From: Pseudomonas sp.
Lineage (GTDB): Bacteria > Pseudomonadota > Gammaproteobacteria > Pseudomonadales > Pseudomonadaceae
NCBI RefSeq assembly: GCF_030690725.1
Contig: NZ_JAUYGD010000067.1
Location: forward strand, 1-64,000
DNA: 64,000 nucleotides
Reading direction: 5' to 3'
Below are positions 17,907 to 26,751 of the stretch, piece by piece. The translations under genes and the position numbers were made by a program. The notes under the pieces are model-generated. The model searched no databases and was not told the origin of the DNA. It worked only from the letters and a program-made list of their open reading frames with translations. Position 1 is the stretch's first letter. Each line of letters starts with the position of its first letter.

Positions 17907-19001
17907 TCATAGACGCGGTGCCGGAACCTGATCTAGCAGTTGTTGCAGCACCTGATCCACCGACAGGCCTTCGATATCCAGTTCCGGCGACAGGCGCACG
18001 CGGTGGCGCAGTACGGCCAGGGCGCAACCCTTGATGTCATCCGGTAGCACGAAATCACCGCCGCGCAGCAGGGCGCGGGCACGGCCGCAGCGTACCAGGG
18101 CAATCGAGGCGCGCGGCCCGGCGCCAATGGCCAGGCCTGGCCAGGTGCGGGTGGCGCGGGCAATGCGCACGGCGTAGTCGAGCACTTGTTCGTCAATCGG
18201 CAGGTCGCTGGCAATTTTCTGCAGCGCCAGTACATCGCGGGCCTGCAGCAAGGTGCGCAGTGGGGTGACTTCGAGCATGTCGGCTTTGCTCGAACGCGCC
18301 ACCTGACGAACCATGTTCAGCTCTTCGCTCTGCTCGGGGTAATCCATGCGCAGCTTGAGCATAAAGCGGTCAAGCTCGGCTTCCGGCAGCGGGTAGGTGC
18401 CTTCCTGTTCGATGGGGTTCTGCGTGGCCAGCACCATAAAGGGCTGCGGTACATTCAGGGCGCGGCCTTCCAGGGTGACTTGGCGTTCCTGCATGACTTC
18501 CAGCAGCGCGGCCTGGGTCTTGGCCGGGGCGCGGTTGATTTCGTCCGCCAGCAGCAGGTTGGTGAACACCGGGCCCTTGCGCAGTTTGAACTGCTCGCTC
18601 TGCAGGTCGTACACGGCGTGGCCGGTGACGTCGCTGGGCATCAGGTCCGGGGTGAACTGGATGCGTGCGAACTCGCCGCCAAAGCAGCGCGCCAGGGCGC
18701 GTACCAGCAGGGTTTTGCCGAGGCCGGGCACGCCTTCGACCAGCACATGGCCGCCAGCGATCAGGGCGCTGAGCACGTCATCAATCACCGCCGTCTGGCC
18801 GATCAGGGCTTTCTGCAACTCCGCGCGCAGCGCCTGAGCCAATTGGCTGGCGCGCTGGCGCTGGGCATTCGGATTGGCCGCAGCGACTGCTGGTGCTGGT
18901 GCCGCAACGGGTGCCGCAGCCGGGGCCTCGGTGACGGGCTCAGTGGTTACGGCAGCAGGTTCGATTGCGCTTTCCGGTTGTTCGGGTGTGTGCTCGCTCA
19001 T
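17907..19001 (-). CDS. MoxR family AAA+ ATPase
   Basis: The 364-residue protein has an Ala/Pro-rich tail of about 45 residues, then a MoxR AAA+ domain. Walker A is GVPGLGKT, Walker B is LLADEINRAPAKTQAALLEVMQE, and sensor 1 sits in LATQNPIEQEGTYPLPEAELDRF. A C-terminal lid domain follows. MoxR ATPases remodel or activate protein complexes. Its ATG overlaps the stop of the upstream DUF4350 gene by 4 bp (ATGA), indicating coupling. The disordered N-terminal extension is longer than in minimal MoxR proteins. Confidence 0.92.
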   Translation of the reverse strand: MSEHTPEQPESAIEPAAVTTEPVTEAPAAAPVAAPAPAVAAANPNAQRQRASQLAQALRAELQKALIGQTAVIDDVLSALIAGGHVLVEGVPGLGKTLLVRALARCFGGEFARIQFTPDLMPSDVTGHAVYDLQSEQFKLRKGPVFTNLLLADEINRAPAKTQAALLEVMQERQVTLEGRALNVPQPFMVLATQNPIEQEGTYPLPEAELDRFMLKLRMDYPEQSEELNMVRQVARSSKADMLEVTPLRTLLQARDVLALQKIASDLPIDEQVLDYAVRIARATRTWPGLAIGAGPRASIALVRCGRARALLRGGDFVLPDDIKGCALAVLRHRVRLSPELDIEGLSVDQVLQQLLDQVPAPRL

Positions 19002-20248
19002 AGGGCATTCCTGAGGGTTTGCAGGTTGGCGACCTGGCGGGTGAAGTCGGCGGCGGCCAGTCGCTGTTTGGGCAACGGCCGCATGGCTTGGCTGATAACG
19101 CTGGAAGGCTGGCGGGTCAGGCGGCTAAGCACCTGCCACTGCTCGGCCACGGCGAGGCGTTCGAAACCGGGGTGACGGTGGCGCGCGCGGCGCTGAATAT
19201 CTTGCTGCAGGCCTTGTAACAGGCTGTGCTGGCCGTTGTGGCGCAACAGAAAATCGGCACTGCCGCGCAGGTGTTCCTGCAATTGGCGGCGATTGCGGCT
19301 GGCGGGCAGCAGCAGCGGGCCCTGGCGCATGCCCAGATGCCATAGGCCGAATGCCAGCAACAGCGCCAGCGCGACCAGCGCCTGGGGGAAGTGTTCGAGC
19401 AGCAGGCTAAACAGGTCATCGCGGTCGGCGCGGTAGAGCAGGGTGACCTGGCTGTCCTGGGTCATGTACCAGAGCAGCCAGGCGTTATCGTATTCGCCGA
19501 TGCCCTGGTTCTGCCAGATCCAGCTGTCGCTGACTACGCTGATCAAACCATCGCCATGGTAGAGCTGCAGCAGGTGGGTGGCGGCATCGCTGTTGGCCCA
19601 GGCGTGGGCGCGGTTTTCGGCATCGTAGAGGTGGAAGTCGGTGTCGAAGTTGAAGTAGGCCGGCGCCTCTTCGTTTTCCAGATACAGCTGGGTCAGTTCC
19701 GGGTAGGCGTTGCCTTCGTCTGCCGCGGCCTGGGCTTCTTCTGGCATGGGCTCGGTTGGCTGCTCGGCGTCGTGTTCGTCCTCTGCTGCGGCCTCTTCAT
19801 CCGCCGCTTCGCTGGCGTCCTCATCGAGCTCTTCGCTCTCGTATTGCTGGATGCCCAGGCTGTCGAGCAGCAGATCGCCGCTTTTGCCTTCCTCTTCATC
19901 CCACAGCCGTTCGGCGACAAATAGCAGGTGGCCGCCCTTGGCGGTCCAGGCCAGCAGGCGTTCGGCCTGTTTGGGTGTCATGCGGTTGCGATCACCGAGC
20001 AGCAGCAGGGTCTGGCCGGCGCTCGGCAGGTCTTTTATGACTTCCAGGCCATCGGCGCGCTGCACCTGCAGGCCTTGCTTGCGCAGGAAGTGCTCGGCGG
20101 CGAGATAAGGGTTGGCCCGGGCCTCGGGATCGGGGCCGTGTTTGAGGGTTTCCTGATAGGGCGTGAGTTTGCCCAGCAGGTAGATACCGAGCAGGCCGAG
20201 TACCAGCAGCAGACCCGCGCCGAGGAAAAACTGGATGCGCCGGTTCAT
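18998..20248 (-). CDS. DUF4350 membrane protein with an acidic insert
   Basis: This 416-residue protein has an N-terminal membrane segment (FFLGAGLLLVLGLLGIYLL), a globular N-terminal part with LLLGDRNRMTPKQAERLLAWTAKGG typical of DUF4350, and a second membrane segment near residue 290. Residues about 135-185 are extremely acidic, rich in Glu, Asp and Ala, and look like a disordered insertion. The start overlaps the DUF4129 stop and the end overlaps the MoxR start. DUF4350 genes recur in MoxR-DUF58-DUF4129 clusters; the biochemical role is unknown to me. Confidence 0.78.
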   Translation of the reverse strand: MNRRIQFFLGAGLLLVLGLLGIYLLGKLTPYQETLKHGPDPEARANPYLAAEHFLRKQGLQVQRADGLEVIKDLPSAGQTLLLLGDRNRMTPKQAERLLAWTAKGGHLLFVAERLWDEEEGKSGDLLLDSLGIQQYESEELDEDASEAADEEAAAEDEHDAEQPTEPMPEEAQAAADEGNAYPELTQLYLENEEAPAYFNFDTDFHLYDAENRAHAWANSDAATHLLQLYHGDGLISVVSDSWIWQNQGIGEYDNAWLLWYMTQDSQVTLLYRADRDDLFSLLLEHFPQALVALALLLAFGLWHLGMRQGPLLLPASRNRRQLQEHLRGSADFLLRHNGQHSLLQGLQQDIQRRARHRHPGFERLAVAEQWQVLSRLTRQPSSVISQAMRPLPKQRLAAADFTRQVANLQTLRNAL

Positions 20249-21822
20249 GCCTGCGCCCCTTGTTCGAACAGGCGCCGCCAGGCATTACACAGGCCCTGTT
20301 TGAGCGCCGCCGGCGGTAGGCGATGGCCGTAGGCGAGGTTCTGCCAGTGGCGAGTCAGGGCCTGGCTGAAGTGGCTGAGGTCTTTCTGCTGCAGTGCCTG
20401 CACCAGTTGCAGCACTTCGGCTTCGGTGTGCGAGCTTTTCAGCGGCAGGCGCTGTTCATGCAGCATGCGGCTAAGCAGGGCACGGTAGAGCAGGCCGAGG
20501 GCGGCGCGCGGCTGTTCATCCCAAAGCCGTTCAACCTCGCCTGGAATATCGGCGGGCAGGCTTTGTGGCGCGACTTCCAGGCCGAACAGCTGTTCTGGCG
20601 GCTGATAGGTGCGCGCTTGCGGCAAACGCAGGCGCCCGGCAAAGGTGCTCAACCAGTCGCGGTAACGCCACAGCAGCCAGGCGATCAGGCTGAACAGCGC
20701 GGCCCACAGCAGCACTTCGAAGAACAGCGCCACGCCATCGACGCTTTTCCAGAACTCGGTAAGTTTGAAGAATTTTTCCAGCAGTTCGATCAGGGCCTTG
20801 GCGTCTTCCTCGCTTGGTTCTTTGGGCTCTTCGCCGAGGCGCCAGCGGGTAACGGTTTCGCGGTGTTCGAAGGGCGGCTGGTCGAGCAGTTGGCCGATGC
20901 TTTCCTGCGCTTCCAGGCTGGTCAGCGGTTGTTTGAGCAGGCGTTCGGCCTCTGGCCCCATAGGGTCTTCAATCGGCAACGGGCAGCTGTTTGCGGTTGT
21001 GGCGGCCATGGCGCTGCTTGGCACTTGCATCAACAGCAGGCCGCAGCCCAGCAGCAGGGCATACGCCACGCCGGTCAGGCGCTGGCGCAAGCGGCGGAAT
21101 ACCAGTTCGATATCCCAGGCTTCCAGGGCGGTGCGGCGGTTCAGGTAGAGGGTGAAGCCGCAGGCGACGTAGATCGGCTCCCAGAGGATTAGCAGCAGGA
21201 CATAAATCAGGTTGGACAGGTGCTCCAGCCACAGCCATTCGCCAGAAGCGGCATTGATCAGGCTTTCCCAGGTCCAGTTCAGCTCTATCTGTGCCGGCAG
21301 GAGCATGTAGAACAGGCTGATGATGCCGAACCACAGCGCCATTTCCAGGTGTACGCCGACGATGGTGAGCCAGCTGGCGCCGCCGGCATCGCGCTGGCCG
21401 AGGACGATCAGGCGTTGGCTACGGGCTTTGCCGGACAGCCCTTCGAGCTGCATCACCGGCAGGTCGAAACTGCGCGTAGGGCTTAGCCGGCGCCAGGTCA
21501 GGCTGGCCAGCAGTTGTGGTTTGAGCAAGCCGGGCAGGGCTTTCAGCGCTTGCTTGAGGCTCGGCGTGGCGCCGAACAGGGCGTGCGAGAGGATATACAG
21601 CGGCAGGCGCTCGTAAGCCGGTTTCAGCCACCAGAAAATCAGCAGGGCGATGCTTGGGTAATCCCACAGCAGCAGGCACAGCAGGGCAAAGATTGGCACG
21701 GTCACCAGCGCCCAGCTGGCCATTAGCAGGCCGGCGTGCTGCTTGGCCAATAACACGCCGAGGTCAACGGCTTCCCAGGCGCTGCGCGGGCGAATGGCGA
21801 CGCTGGCATCAGTCAGGCGCAT
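20245..21822 (-). CDS. DUF4129 domain multi-pass membrane protein
   Basis: The product is about 525 residues, with hydrophobic segments near 45-75, 150-175, 205-230, 255-275 and 365-385. The C-terminal region carries the DUF4129 motif, in which a PEQLFG segment leads to GLLYRALLSRML and SHTEAEVL. I used the ATG at 21822 with GAGG five bases upstream; a GTG lies two codons earlier. Its start overlaps the SpoIIM stop and its end overlaps DUF4350. It likely forms a membrane complex with its operon partners (inference from context only). Confidence 0.78.
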   Translation of the reverse strand: MRLTDASVAIRPRSAWEAVDLGVLLAKQHAGLLMASWALVTVPIFALLCLLLWDYPSIALLIFWWLKPAYERLPLYILSHALFGATPSLKQALKALPGLLKPQLLASLTWRRLSPTRSFDLPVMQLEGLSGKARSQRLIVLGQRDAGGASWLTIVGVHLEMALWFGIISLFYMLLPAQIELNWTWESLINAASGEWLWLEHLSNLIYVLLLILWEPIYVACGFTLYLNRRTALEAWDIELVFRRLRQRLTGVAYALLLGCGLLLMQVPSSAMAATTANSCPLPIEDPMGPEAERLLKQPLTSLEAQESIGQLLDQPPFEHRETVTRWRLGEEPKEPSEEDAKALIELLEKFFKLTEFWKSVDGVALFFEVLLWAALFSLIAWLLWRYRDWLSTFAGRLRLPQARTYQPPEQLFGLEVAPQSLPADIPGEVERLWDEQPRAALGLLYRALLSRMLHEQRLPLKSSHTEAEVLQLVQALQQKDLSHFSQALTRHWQNLAYGHRLPPAALKQGLCNAWRRLFEQGAQA

Positions 21823-22789
21823 GCACACCTCGGCCAGCCAGCAACAGATAGCTCAGCACTAACAGCCAGAGTGCGCCGCCGACTGCGTATTTGATCGCGG
21901 GGCTGGCCAGGTCCATGGATGACCAGTAGGCCTCGATAAACGCCGCCAGCAGCAGAAACACGATCACCCCGCCGACCAACCGCACGCTGCTGCCAGCCGC
22001 TACGCGCAGGGCCTCGCCGCGTGGCAGGCGCCCCGGCACCAGCAGTGCCCAGCCGAGTTTCAGGCCCGCCGCACCGGCCAGAGCAATGGCGGTCAGTTCG
22101 AACGCGCCGTGGCCAACGACGAACGACCAGAAGGTTTCGCCATAACCAATCTGCGTCAGGTGGCCGGCTACTGCGCCAATCATCAGGCCGTTGAACAGCA
22201 GGAAGAACAGGCTGCCCAGACCAAACAGCAGGCCACTGGCAAAGGTCTGAAAGGCGATGCCGATGTTGTTCATGATGTAGTAGCCGAACATCATCCAGTC
22301 ATCGCCGGAGTCGCGTTCGCTGAAGCGGCCGATGCGTCTGGCGTCGGGGTCGTACATCTTTTCCATCTCGGCCACTTGGTCGGGCGCCATCACCCCGTAG
22401 ACCAAGTCGGGGAAGCAATACACCAGCGTGCCCATCAGCAGCAGGCTGCCGAAGAACAGCAGGCTGGCGGCCACGACAAAACGCCACTCGGCGCGCACCA
22501 GGCGTGGAAATCCGGCGAGGATAAACCCGAGTAGTTGCGCCCCCAGCGGGCTGCGGTGGCGATAGAACTGCTGATGGCCGCGCATGGCCAGCAGCTGCAA
22601 CTGCTCGATCAGGTGGCTGCTGTAGCCGCGGCTCTGTGCCAGGGCCAGGTGCTGGCACAGGCTGCGGTAGTCGGCGGCAAAGGCCTTGCACTGCTGGCTG
22701 TCGGCCTTGCCGCGCTCAAGCGCTTCGAGCTGCGTATTAAAGGCTTGCCAGTCGGCCTGGTGCTGGTTCTCAAACAGGCTCTGTTTCAT
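21809..22789 (-). CDS. Stage II sporulation protein M (SpoIIM) family membrane protein
   Basis: The 326-residue protein begins with a soluble helical region (about 1-100) followed by five or six membrane segments, including the characteristic YYIMNNIGIAFQTFASGLLFGLGSLFF and GHGAFELTAIALAGAAGLKLG. These match the SpoIIM/DUF95 family. In this non-sporulating organism the name reflects ancestry rather than sporulation. Its start overlaps the RDD gene stop by 4 bp and its stop lies inside the DUF4129 start, so translation of the operon is tightly coupled. Confidence 0.88.
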   Translation of the reverse strand: MKQSLFENQHQADWQAFNTQLEALERGKADSQQCKAFAADYRSLCQHLALAQSRGYSSHLIEQLQLLAMRGHQQFYRHRSPLGAQLLGFILAGFPRLVRAEWRFVVAASLLFFGSLLLMGTLVYCFPDLVYGVMAPDQVAEMEKMYDPDARRIGRFSERDSGDDWMMFGYYIMNNIGIAFQTFASGLLFGLGSLFFLLFNGLMIGAVAGHLTQIGYGETFWSFVVGHGAFELTAIALAGAAGLKLGWALLVPGRLPRGEALRVAAGSSVRLVGGVIVFLLLAAFIEAYWSSMDLASPAIKYAVGGALWLLVLSYLLLAGRGVHAPD

Positions 22790-23508
22790 GTCGGCCCCAA
22801 CAAACCACGGGCAATACCGTGGATCTGCTGCTCGGCCTGCTCGGCAGGTACCTGCAAAGGTTCAGCAAGGATGCTTGCCAGCTCCTGACGCCGTGCACTG
22901 GACAGGCTCTGCGCGCGCTCGGCAAAGCTGAGCAGGGCGCGCTGTTCACTCAGGCTCATGCTGAAGGGCGCGCGCAGGGCTTCAGCTTGCGGCAGTTCTG
23001 GGGTTGTTGGGGCGTTATCGCGATAGACCACCAGCGTGCCCGCGGCGATATCACCCAGGCGTTTGAACGCCGGGTGATTAAGGCAGCTGAGAATGCCCAG
23101 GGTGTAGCCAAACGGCAGGATGTCGACGAAACGCAGCAGATTGCGCGTCAGTGAGGCGGCCCAGCCAATCGGTGTACCGTCGTCATGGATCACCCGCAGG
23201 CCCATCATCTGCTTGCCGGGCGAGCGGCCCTGGTTGAGCACTTCAAACAGCACCATGTACCACCAGGTCACAAGAAACAGCAGGATGGTGCCCAGGCCCA
23301 TACCGAACTGGCCGAGCAACGCCAGCACGGCAAACATCGCGCCGAGCAGCGCACCGCGAATCAGCAGGTCAATGCTGAATGCCAGCGCGCGCGGCACTAC
23401 ACCCGCCGGGCGCAGGATCAGGTCGATGCCTTCCGGTGTTTCCACCTTATAGCGGGTATCCAGCAGCGGGCGAGCGGCGACTGAAGCAGGGGTTGGCGTG
23501 GGCGACAT
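22786..23508 (-). CDS. RDD family membrane protein, first gene of the MoxR operon
   Basis: This 240-residue protein contains an RDD domain (about 25-175): VPRALAFSIDLLIRGALL, then NQGRSPGKQMMGLRVI and RNLLRFVDILPFGY, with three or four membrane segments. The C-terminal about 65 residues are soluble and helical. Some RDD proteins are transporters or sodium/proton antiporters, but many are uncharacterised. It opens the run RDD-SpoIIM-DUF4129-DUF4350-MoxR-DUF58, in which consecutive coding regions overlap or nearly touch. No clear promoter could be chosen in the 101 bp upstream. Confidence 0.85.
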   Translation of the reverse strand: MSPTPTPASVAARPLLDTRYKVETPEGIDLILRPAGVVPRALAFSIDLLIRGALLGAMFAVLALLGQFGMGLGTILLFLVTWWYMVLFEVLNQGRSPGKQMMGLRVIHDDGTPIGWAASLTRNLLRFVDILPFGYTLGILSCLNHPAFKRLGDIAAGTLVVYRDNAPTTPELPQAEALRAPFSMSLSEQRALLSFAERAQSLSSARRQELASILAEPLQVPAEQAEQQIHGIARGLLGPT

Positions 23509-23609
23509 CGGCAGACTGCGTCGAGGAAAGCCCGATGCTAGCCAGCAGCAGGCAGGGAAGCAACCGGCTCAGTGATCTGAACCGGCGCAACGGGGCTATT
23601 TAGTGAGGA

Positions 23610-24371
23610 TTATTGCGGCGCGGGCAATACGCCGAAGATGGTGCGATAGAGCACACCCATGGCGATGACAAACAATGGAATGGTCCAGACCAGGCCAACC
23701 CCCAGCGGGATTGCGCTGACCAGTGTGATCAGGCCGAGCAGCAGGAACAGGCCAAAAACCTTGAACCAGCGCTGGGTAATCGCCTTGCGCGAGGCCTCCA
23801 GGGCTTGCCACGGCGTCAGGCCGCGTTCAACCACCAGCGGAATGGCCAACATATAGGCGATGGCCAGGTACATGCCGGGGATGATCAGCAGGAACATGCC
23901 GAGATAAATCAGCAGCATGCTGATAATCGCGGTAATCACCAGCGGTACGGTGCGACCGAAGTGGCTGAAGATGTCATTGAAGCTGATCGGTTGGTCGGCG
24001 GCGCGACGGATACCGATCATGTTGATCCCGGCCATAAAGGGGTAGGCCAGGGCCGAGGCCAGAATGCCGATGACCAGTTCGGCCACGACCGCGAGCATCG
24101 GGCTGTCGCTGACCACGCCCAGCAGGCCGAAGAATCCGCCAATCAGGAAGGATGCCGTCAGTAGCACGGCGTAGAACACCAGAAAGCCGCCGATTATGAT
24201 GCCTTTGGTGCCTTTTACCCGCTGCCAGGCTTCGCTGAGCAGGTCGCTGATGTTGAAGTCGTAGCCACGGCTCAAGGCTTCTTCGATGCTTGGCACCTGG
24301 CTGTCGCGTGGCGCTTCCTGCAGTGCGCTGGCAGGGGCTGCGTAGGGATTGCTGGGGTTGATATCACTCAT
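23610..24371 (-). CDS. Conserved multi-pass membrane protein of unknown function
   Basis: The 253-residue protein has a soluble N-terminal about 60 residues (MSDINPSNPYAAPASALQ and following) and five or six membrane segments. Repeated phrases such as LIIPGMYLAIAYMLAIPLVVERGL are common in poorly characterised membrane proteins of the DUF975/BPSS1780-like type. I do not assign a function. It is 101 bp upstream of the RDD gene on the same strand and could belong to that operon or be independent. I chose the ATG at 24371, after GGACGCCCC, because the extra upstream residues look non-coding. Confidence 0.7.
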   Translation of the reverse strand: MSDINPSNPYAAPASALQEAPRDSQVPSIEEALSRGYDFNISDLLSEAWQRVKGTKGIIIGGFLVFYAVLLTASFLIGGFFGLLGVVSDSPMLAVVAELVIGILASALAYPFMAGINMIGIRRAADQPISFNDIFSHFGRTVPLVITAIISMLLIYLGMFLLIIPGMYLAIAYMLAIPLVVERGLTPWQALEASRKAITQRWFKVFGLFLLLGLITLVSAIPLGVGLVWTIPLFVIAMGVLYRTIFGVLPAPQ

Positions 24372-24541
24372 GGGGCGTCCTTGTGCAGAGTGGTTATTCG
24401 AGTTTCCCACTTTAGTCGTCGCCAGGACACCCTACAAGGCGCGGACCCCACGTGGGGCGTGCGCTGGCGCAAGGTTTTGCGCTTATCTGCGTGATGTTGC
24501 AGGGTGGTAGACTGCCTGCGCCTCAGCATCAGGACATAACT

Positions 24542-25972
24542 GTGACTTCCAGCCTCTTTTGGTACGACTACGAAACCACCGGCATTGACCCGCGGCGCGA
24601 CCGGCCGCTGCAAGTCGCGGGGATTCGCACCGATGAAGACCTCAATGAAATCGCTGAGCCGCTGAATATCTACTGCCAGCCCAGCGACGACATCCTGCCG
24701 CATCCGGCAGCCTGCCTGGTGACCGGGATTACCCCGAGCAAGCTGGCGCAGCATGGCCTGGATGAAGCCGAATTTATGAGCCACGTGCATGCTGAGCTGT
24801 CGCAGCCCGGCACCTGCGGGGTGGGCTACAACAGCCTGCGTTTCGATGATGAGGTGACGCGCTACAGCCTATACCGCAACTTCTTCGATCCCTATGCCCG
24901 TGAATGGCAGGGCGGCAATAGCCGCTGGGATCTTATCGATCTGGTGCGTACGGCTTATGCGTTGCGCCCGGAAGGGATCGTCTGGCCGGAAGAAGAGGGG
25001 CGGGTGACGCTCAAGCTGGAGCGCCTGACCGCGGCCAACGGCATCGAGCATGGCCAGGCCCACGATGCGCTGTCCGATGTACGAGCCACCATCGCCCTGG
25101 CGCGACTGCTGCGCAGCAAGCAGCGCAAGCTCTATGACTATCTGTATCAACTGCGCAGCAAACAGCGCGTGCAGGATCAAATACGCCTGTTGCAGCCTCT
25201 GGTGCATATCTCCGGGCGTTACGCCGGGGTGCGACATTATCTGGCGGTGGTGTTGCCGCTGGCCTGGCATCCGCGTAACCGCAATGCGTTGATCGTCTGT
25301 GACCTGCAGGCCGATATTTCGCCGCTGCTCAATGAATCCGCTGAGACATTGCGCACGCGCCTGTACACACGGCGCGATCAATTGGCTGAGGGTGAGTTGC
25401 CGGTGCCGCTGAAGTTGCTGCATATCAACCGTTGCCCGGTTGTTGCGCCGATGAATGTATTGCGCGCGGAAGATATTCAGCGGCTGCAACTTGATGTGCC
25501 GGCTTATCAGGCGCAGGCCGAACAATTGCGCGGTAATCCTGGGCTGTGGCAGGACAAACTTGCCCAGGTGTATGCCGAGGAGCAGTTCGCTGCCACTCAA
25601 GATCCTGAGCAACAGTTATATGACGGTTTTATTGGTGATCGTGATCGCCGGCTGTGCGAGCAGGTGCGACGTGCCGAGCCACAGCATTTGGCCGAGGCAG
25701 TTTGGCCATTTGATGATGGGCGTTTACCGGAGCTATTGTTTCGTTACCGGGCGCGCAACTTTGCCGCGAGCCTGAATGCGGAAGAGCAACAACGTTGGTG
25801 GACATTCTGCCAGCAGCGTTTGAGCCGGCCCGAATATGGTGCGCCGAACACGCTCGAACAGTTCAGCCAGGCGCTTGCCGCGGCACTTCCGGATATTGGT
25901 GCGGAGCAGCAAGCTGTTTTGCTGGAGTGGCGGGAATATGCAGAGCAGTTACGCCAGCGTTACGCCCTGTAA
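24542..25972 (+). CDS. sbcB: Exodeoxyribonuclease I
   Basis: The 476-residue protein aligns in my reading with E. coli ExoI throughout. Exo motif I is FWYDYETTGIDP, then NSLRFDDEV, the phrase NSRWDLIDLVRTAYALRPEGI, and exo III AHDALSDVRATIALA. A C-terminal SH3-like and helical region follows, with ARNFAASLNAEEQQRW. It degrades single-stranded DNA 3' to 5' and acts in recombination and mismatch repair. The family N-terminus places the start at the GTG at 24542; an upstream ATG at 24452 would add 30 unrelated residues. A bidirectional terminator at 26017 separates it from mvaT. Confidence 0.95.
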   Translation: MTSSLFWYDYETTGIDPRRDRPLQVAGIRTDEDLNEIAEPLNIYCQPSDDILPHPAACLVTGITPSKLAQHGLDEAEFMSHVHAELSQPGTCGVGYNSLRFDDEVTRYSLYRNFFDPYAREWQGGNSRWDLIDLVRTAYALRPEGIVWPEEEGRVTLKLERLTAANGIEHGQAHDALSDVRATIALARLLRSKQRKLYDYLYQLRSKQRVQDQIRLLQPLVHISGRYAGVRHYLAVVLPLAWHPRNRNALIVCDLQADISPLLNESAETLRTRLYTRRDQLAEGELPVPLKLLHINRCPVVAPMNVLRAEDIQRLQLDVPAYQAQAEQLRGNPGLWQDKLAQVYAEEQFAATQDPEQQLYDGFIGDRDRRLCEQVRRAEPQHLAEAVWPFDDGRLPELLFRYRARNFAASLNAEEQQRWWTFCQQRLSRPEYGAPNTLEQFSQALAAALPDIGAEQQAVLLEWREYAEQLRQRYAL

Positions 25973-26016
25973 TTTGTGGGGATAAATACCAAGTGCGCTG
26001 CTGAAACAGCGCCCAT

Positions 26017-26044
26017 AAAAAACGCCAGCATCGCTGGCGTTTTT
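26017..26044. terminator. Bidirectional terminator between sbcB and mvaT
   Basis: AAAAACGCCAGC and GCTGGCGTTTTT form a tight hairpin with an AT loop, flanked by A-run and T-run. It suits both converging transcripts. Confidence 0.92.
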
Positions 26045-26073
26045 ATTTAGAGCGTGTCGCTTGCGCGGCAGGC

Positions 26074-26448
26074 TTAGCCCAGCAGGGTTGCCCAGCCTTC
26101 AACGACGTCACCGCCCCACTTGGCTTTCCACTCTTTCAGAGTCTTGTGGTTGCCGCCGTTGGTTTCGATAACTTCACCGGTGTTCGGGTTTTTGTACTGC
26201 TTAACTTTACGTGCACGCTTGGTGCCAGTGGTTTTGGTGGCGCGTGTGGCTTTGCTGCCTTTGGCGTCCGGGTCGAGCATGGCAATGATGTCGCGCAGCG
26301 ACTTCTGGTACTCACCCATCAGGGCGCGCAGTTTGCCTTCAAATTCCAGTTCTTTTTTCAGTTTGTCGTCTTGCGACAGGTTCTTCAGGCGGTCTTGCAG
26401 TTCTTTGATGGCTTCTTCGGTGGCGCGATATTCATTGATCAACGACAT
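26074..26448 (-). CDS. mvaT: H-NS family nucleoid silencer MvaT
   Basis: This 124-residue protein has the exact MvaT length and plan. Residues about 1-60 form an oligomerising coiled coil (MSLINEYRATEEAIKELQDRL). A basic Thr/Lys linker follows, then the DNA-binding tail KQYKNPNTGEVIETNGGNHKTLKEWK and GWATLLG. It binds the AT-rich minor groove and silences horizontally acquired genes in Pseudomonas. The ATG at 26448 gives the canonical start. Paralogues (MvaU type) exist in the genus; the sequence favours MvaT, but the two are alike. Confidence 0.9.
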   Translation of the reverse strand: MSLINEYRATEEAIKELQDRLKNLSQDDKLKKELEFEGKLRALMGEYQKSLRDIIAMLDPDAKGSKATRATKTTGTKRARKVKQYKNPNTGEVIETNGGNHKTLKEWKAKWGGDVVEGWATLLG

Positions 26449-26751
26449 GTTGGGGTACCTGTATTCGGGATTGGCGATTAAGTGATAGCAATAGTAGTCA
26501 GGCACTTTTCACAAGTAAACCGCTTTATCGGTATTTTTTATGAATTGTATTGTTAAGTAACTTGTAGCAGGCCTTTTCTTTTGTTGTATGCCTAGTTATT
26601 CACCAGTTATCGCTGTGGTGTTTGCGCTATTTGCCTGGTGAGCACTGTTCGATCTTGCGCTATTGCTGTGCTGGCAAGCGCTGTTTGAGTACTGCAGTTT
26701 TTTCTGGCTGTGACTAGAATGGCCGACTTTATTTGAGTGCTGGAGCCGTTG
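26449..26751. other. 303-bp AT-rich divergent region between mvaT and purU
   Basis: The segment is clearly richer in A and T than its surroundings, especially 26506-26590, as expected for an MvaT-bound autoregulated promoter. A candidate mvaT promoter is at 26491-26519. I see no gene; TGGAGC lies just before purU. Confidence 0.6.
26491..26519 (-). promoter_or_regulatory. Possible sigma-70 promoter of mvaT
   Basis: Read on the minus strand, TTTACT (26519-26514) and TACTAT (26496-26491) are 17 bp apart, each matching four of six consensus bases, about 45 bp upstream of the mvaT ATG. Confidence 0.35.

Noticed and set aside
24495..24520. SOS-like palindrome before sbcB (CTGCGTGATGTTGCAG)
   Set aside because: Outer bases are CTGC/GCAG instead of CTGT/ACAG, which LexA does not normally accept.
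26590..26735. Possible small protein upstream of purU on the minus strand, rich in Ser/Asn/Gln
   Set aside because: The low-complexity translation comes from repeated short sequence; no ribosome-binding site or conserved motif supports it.
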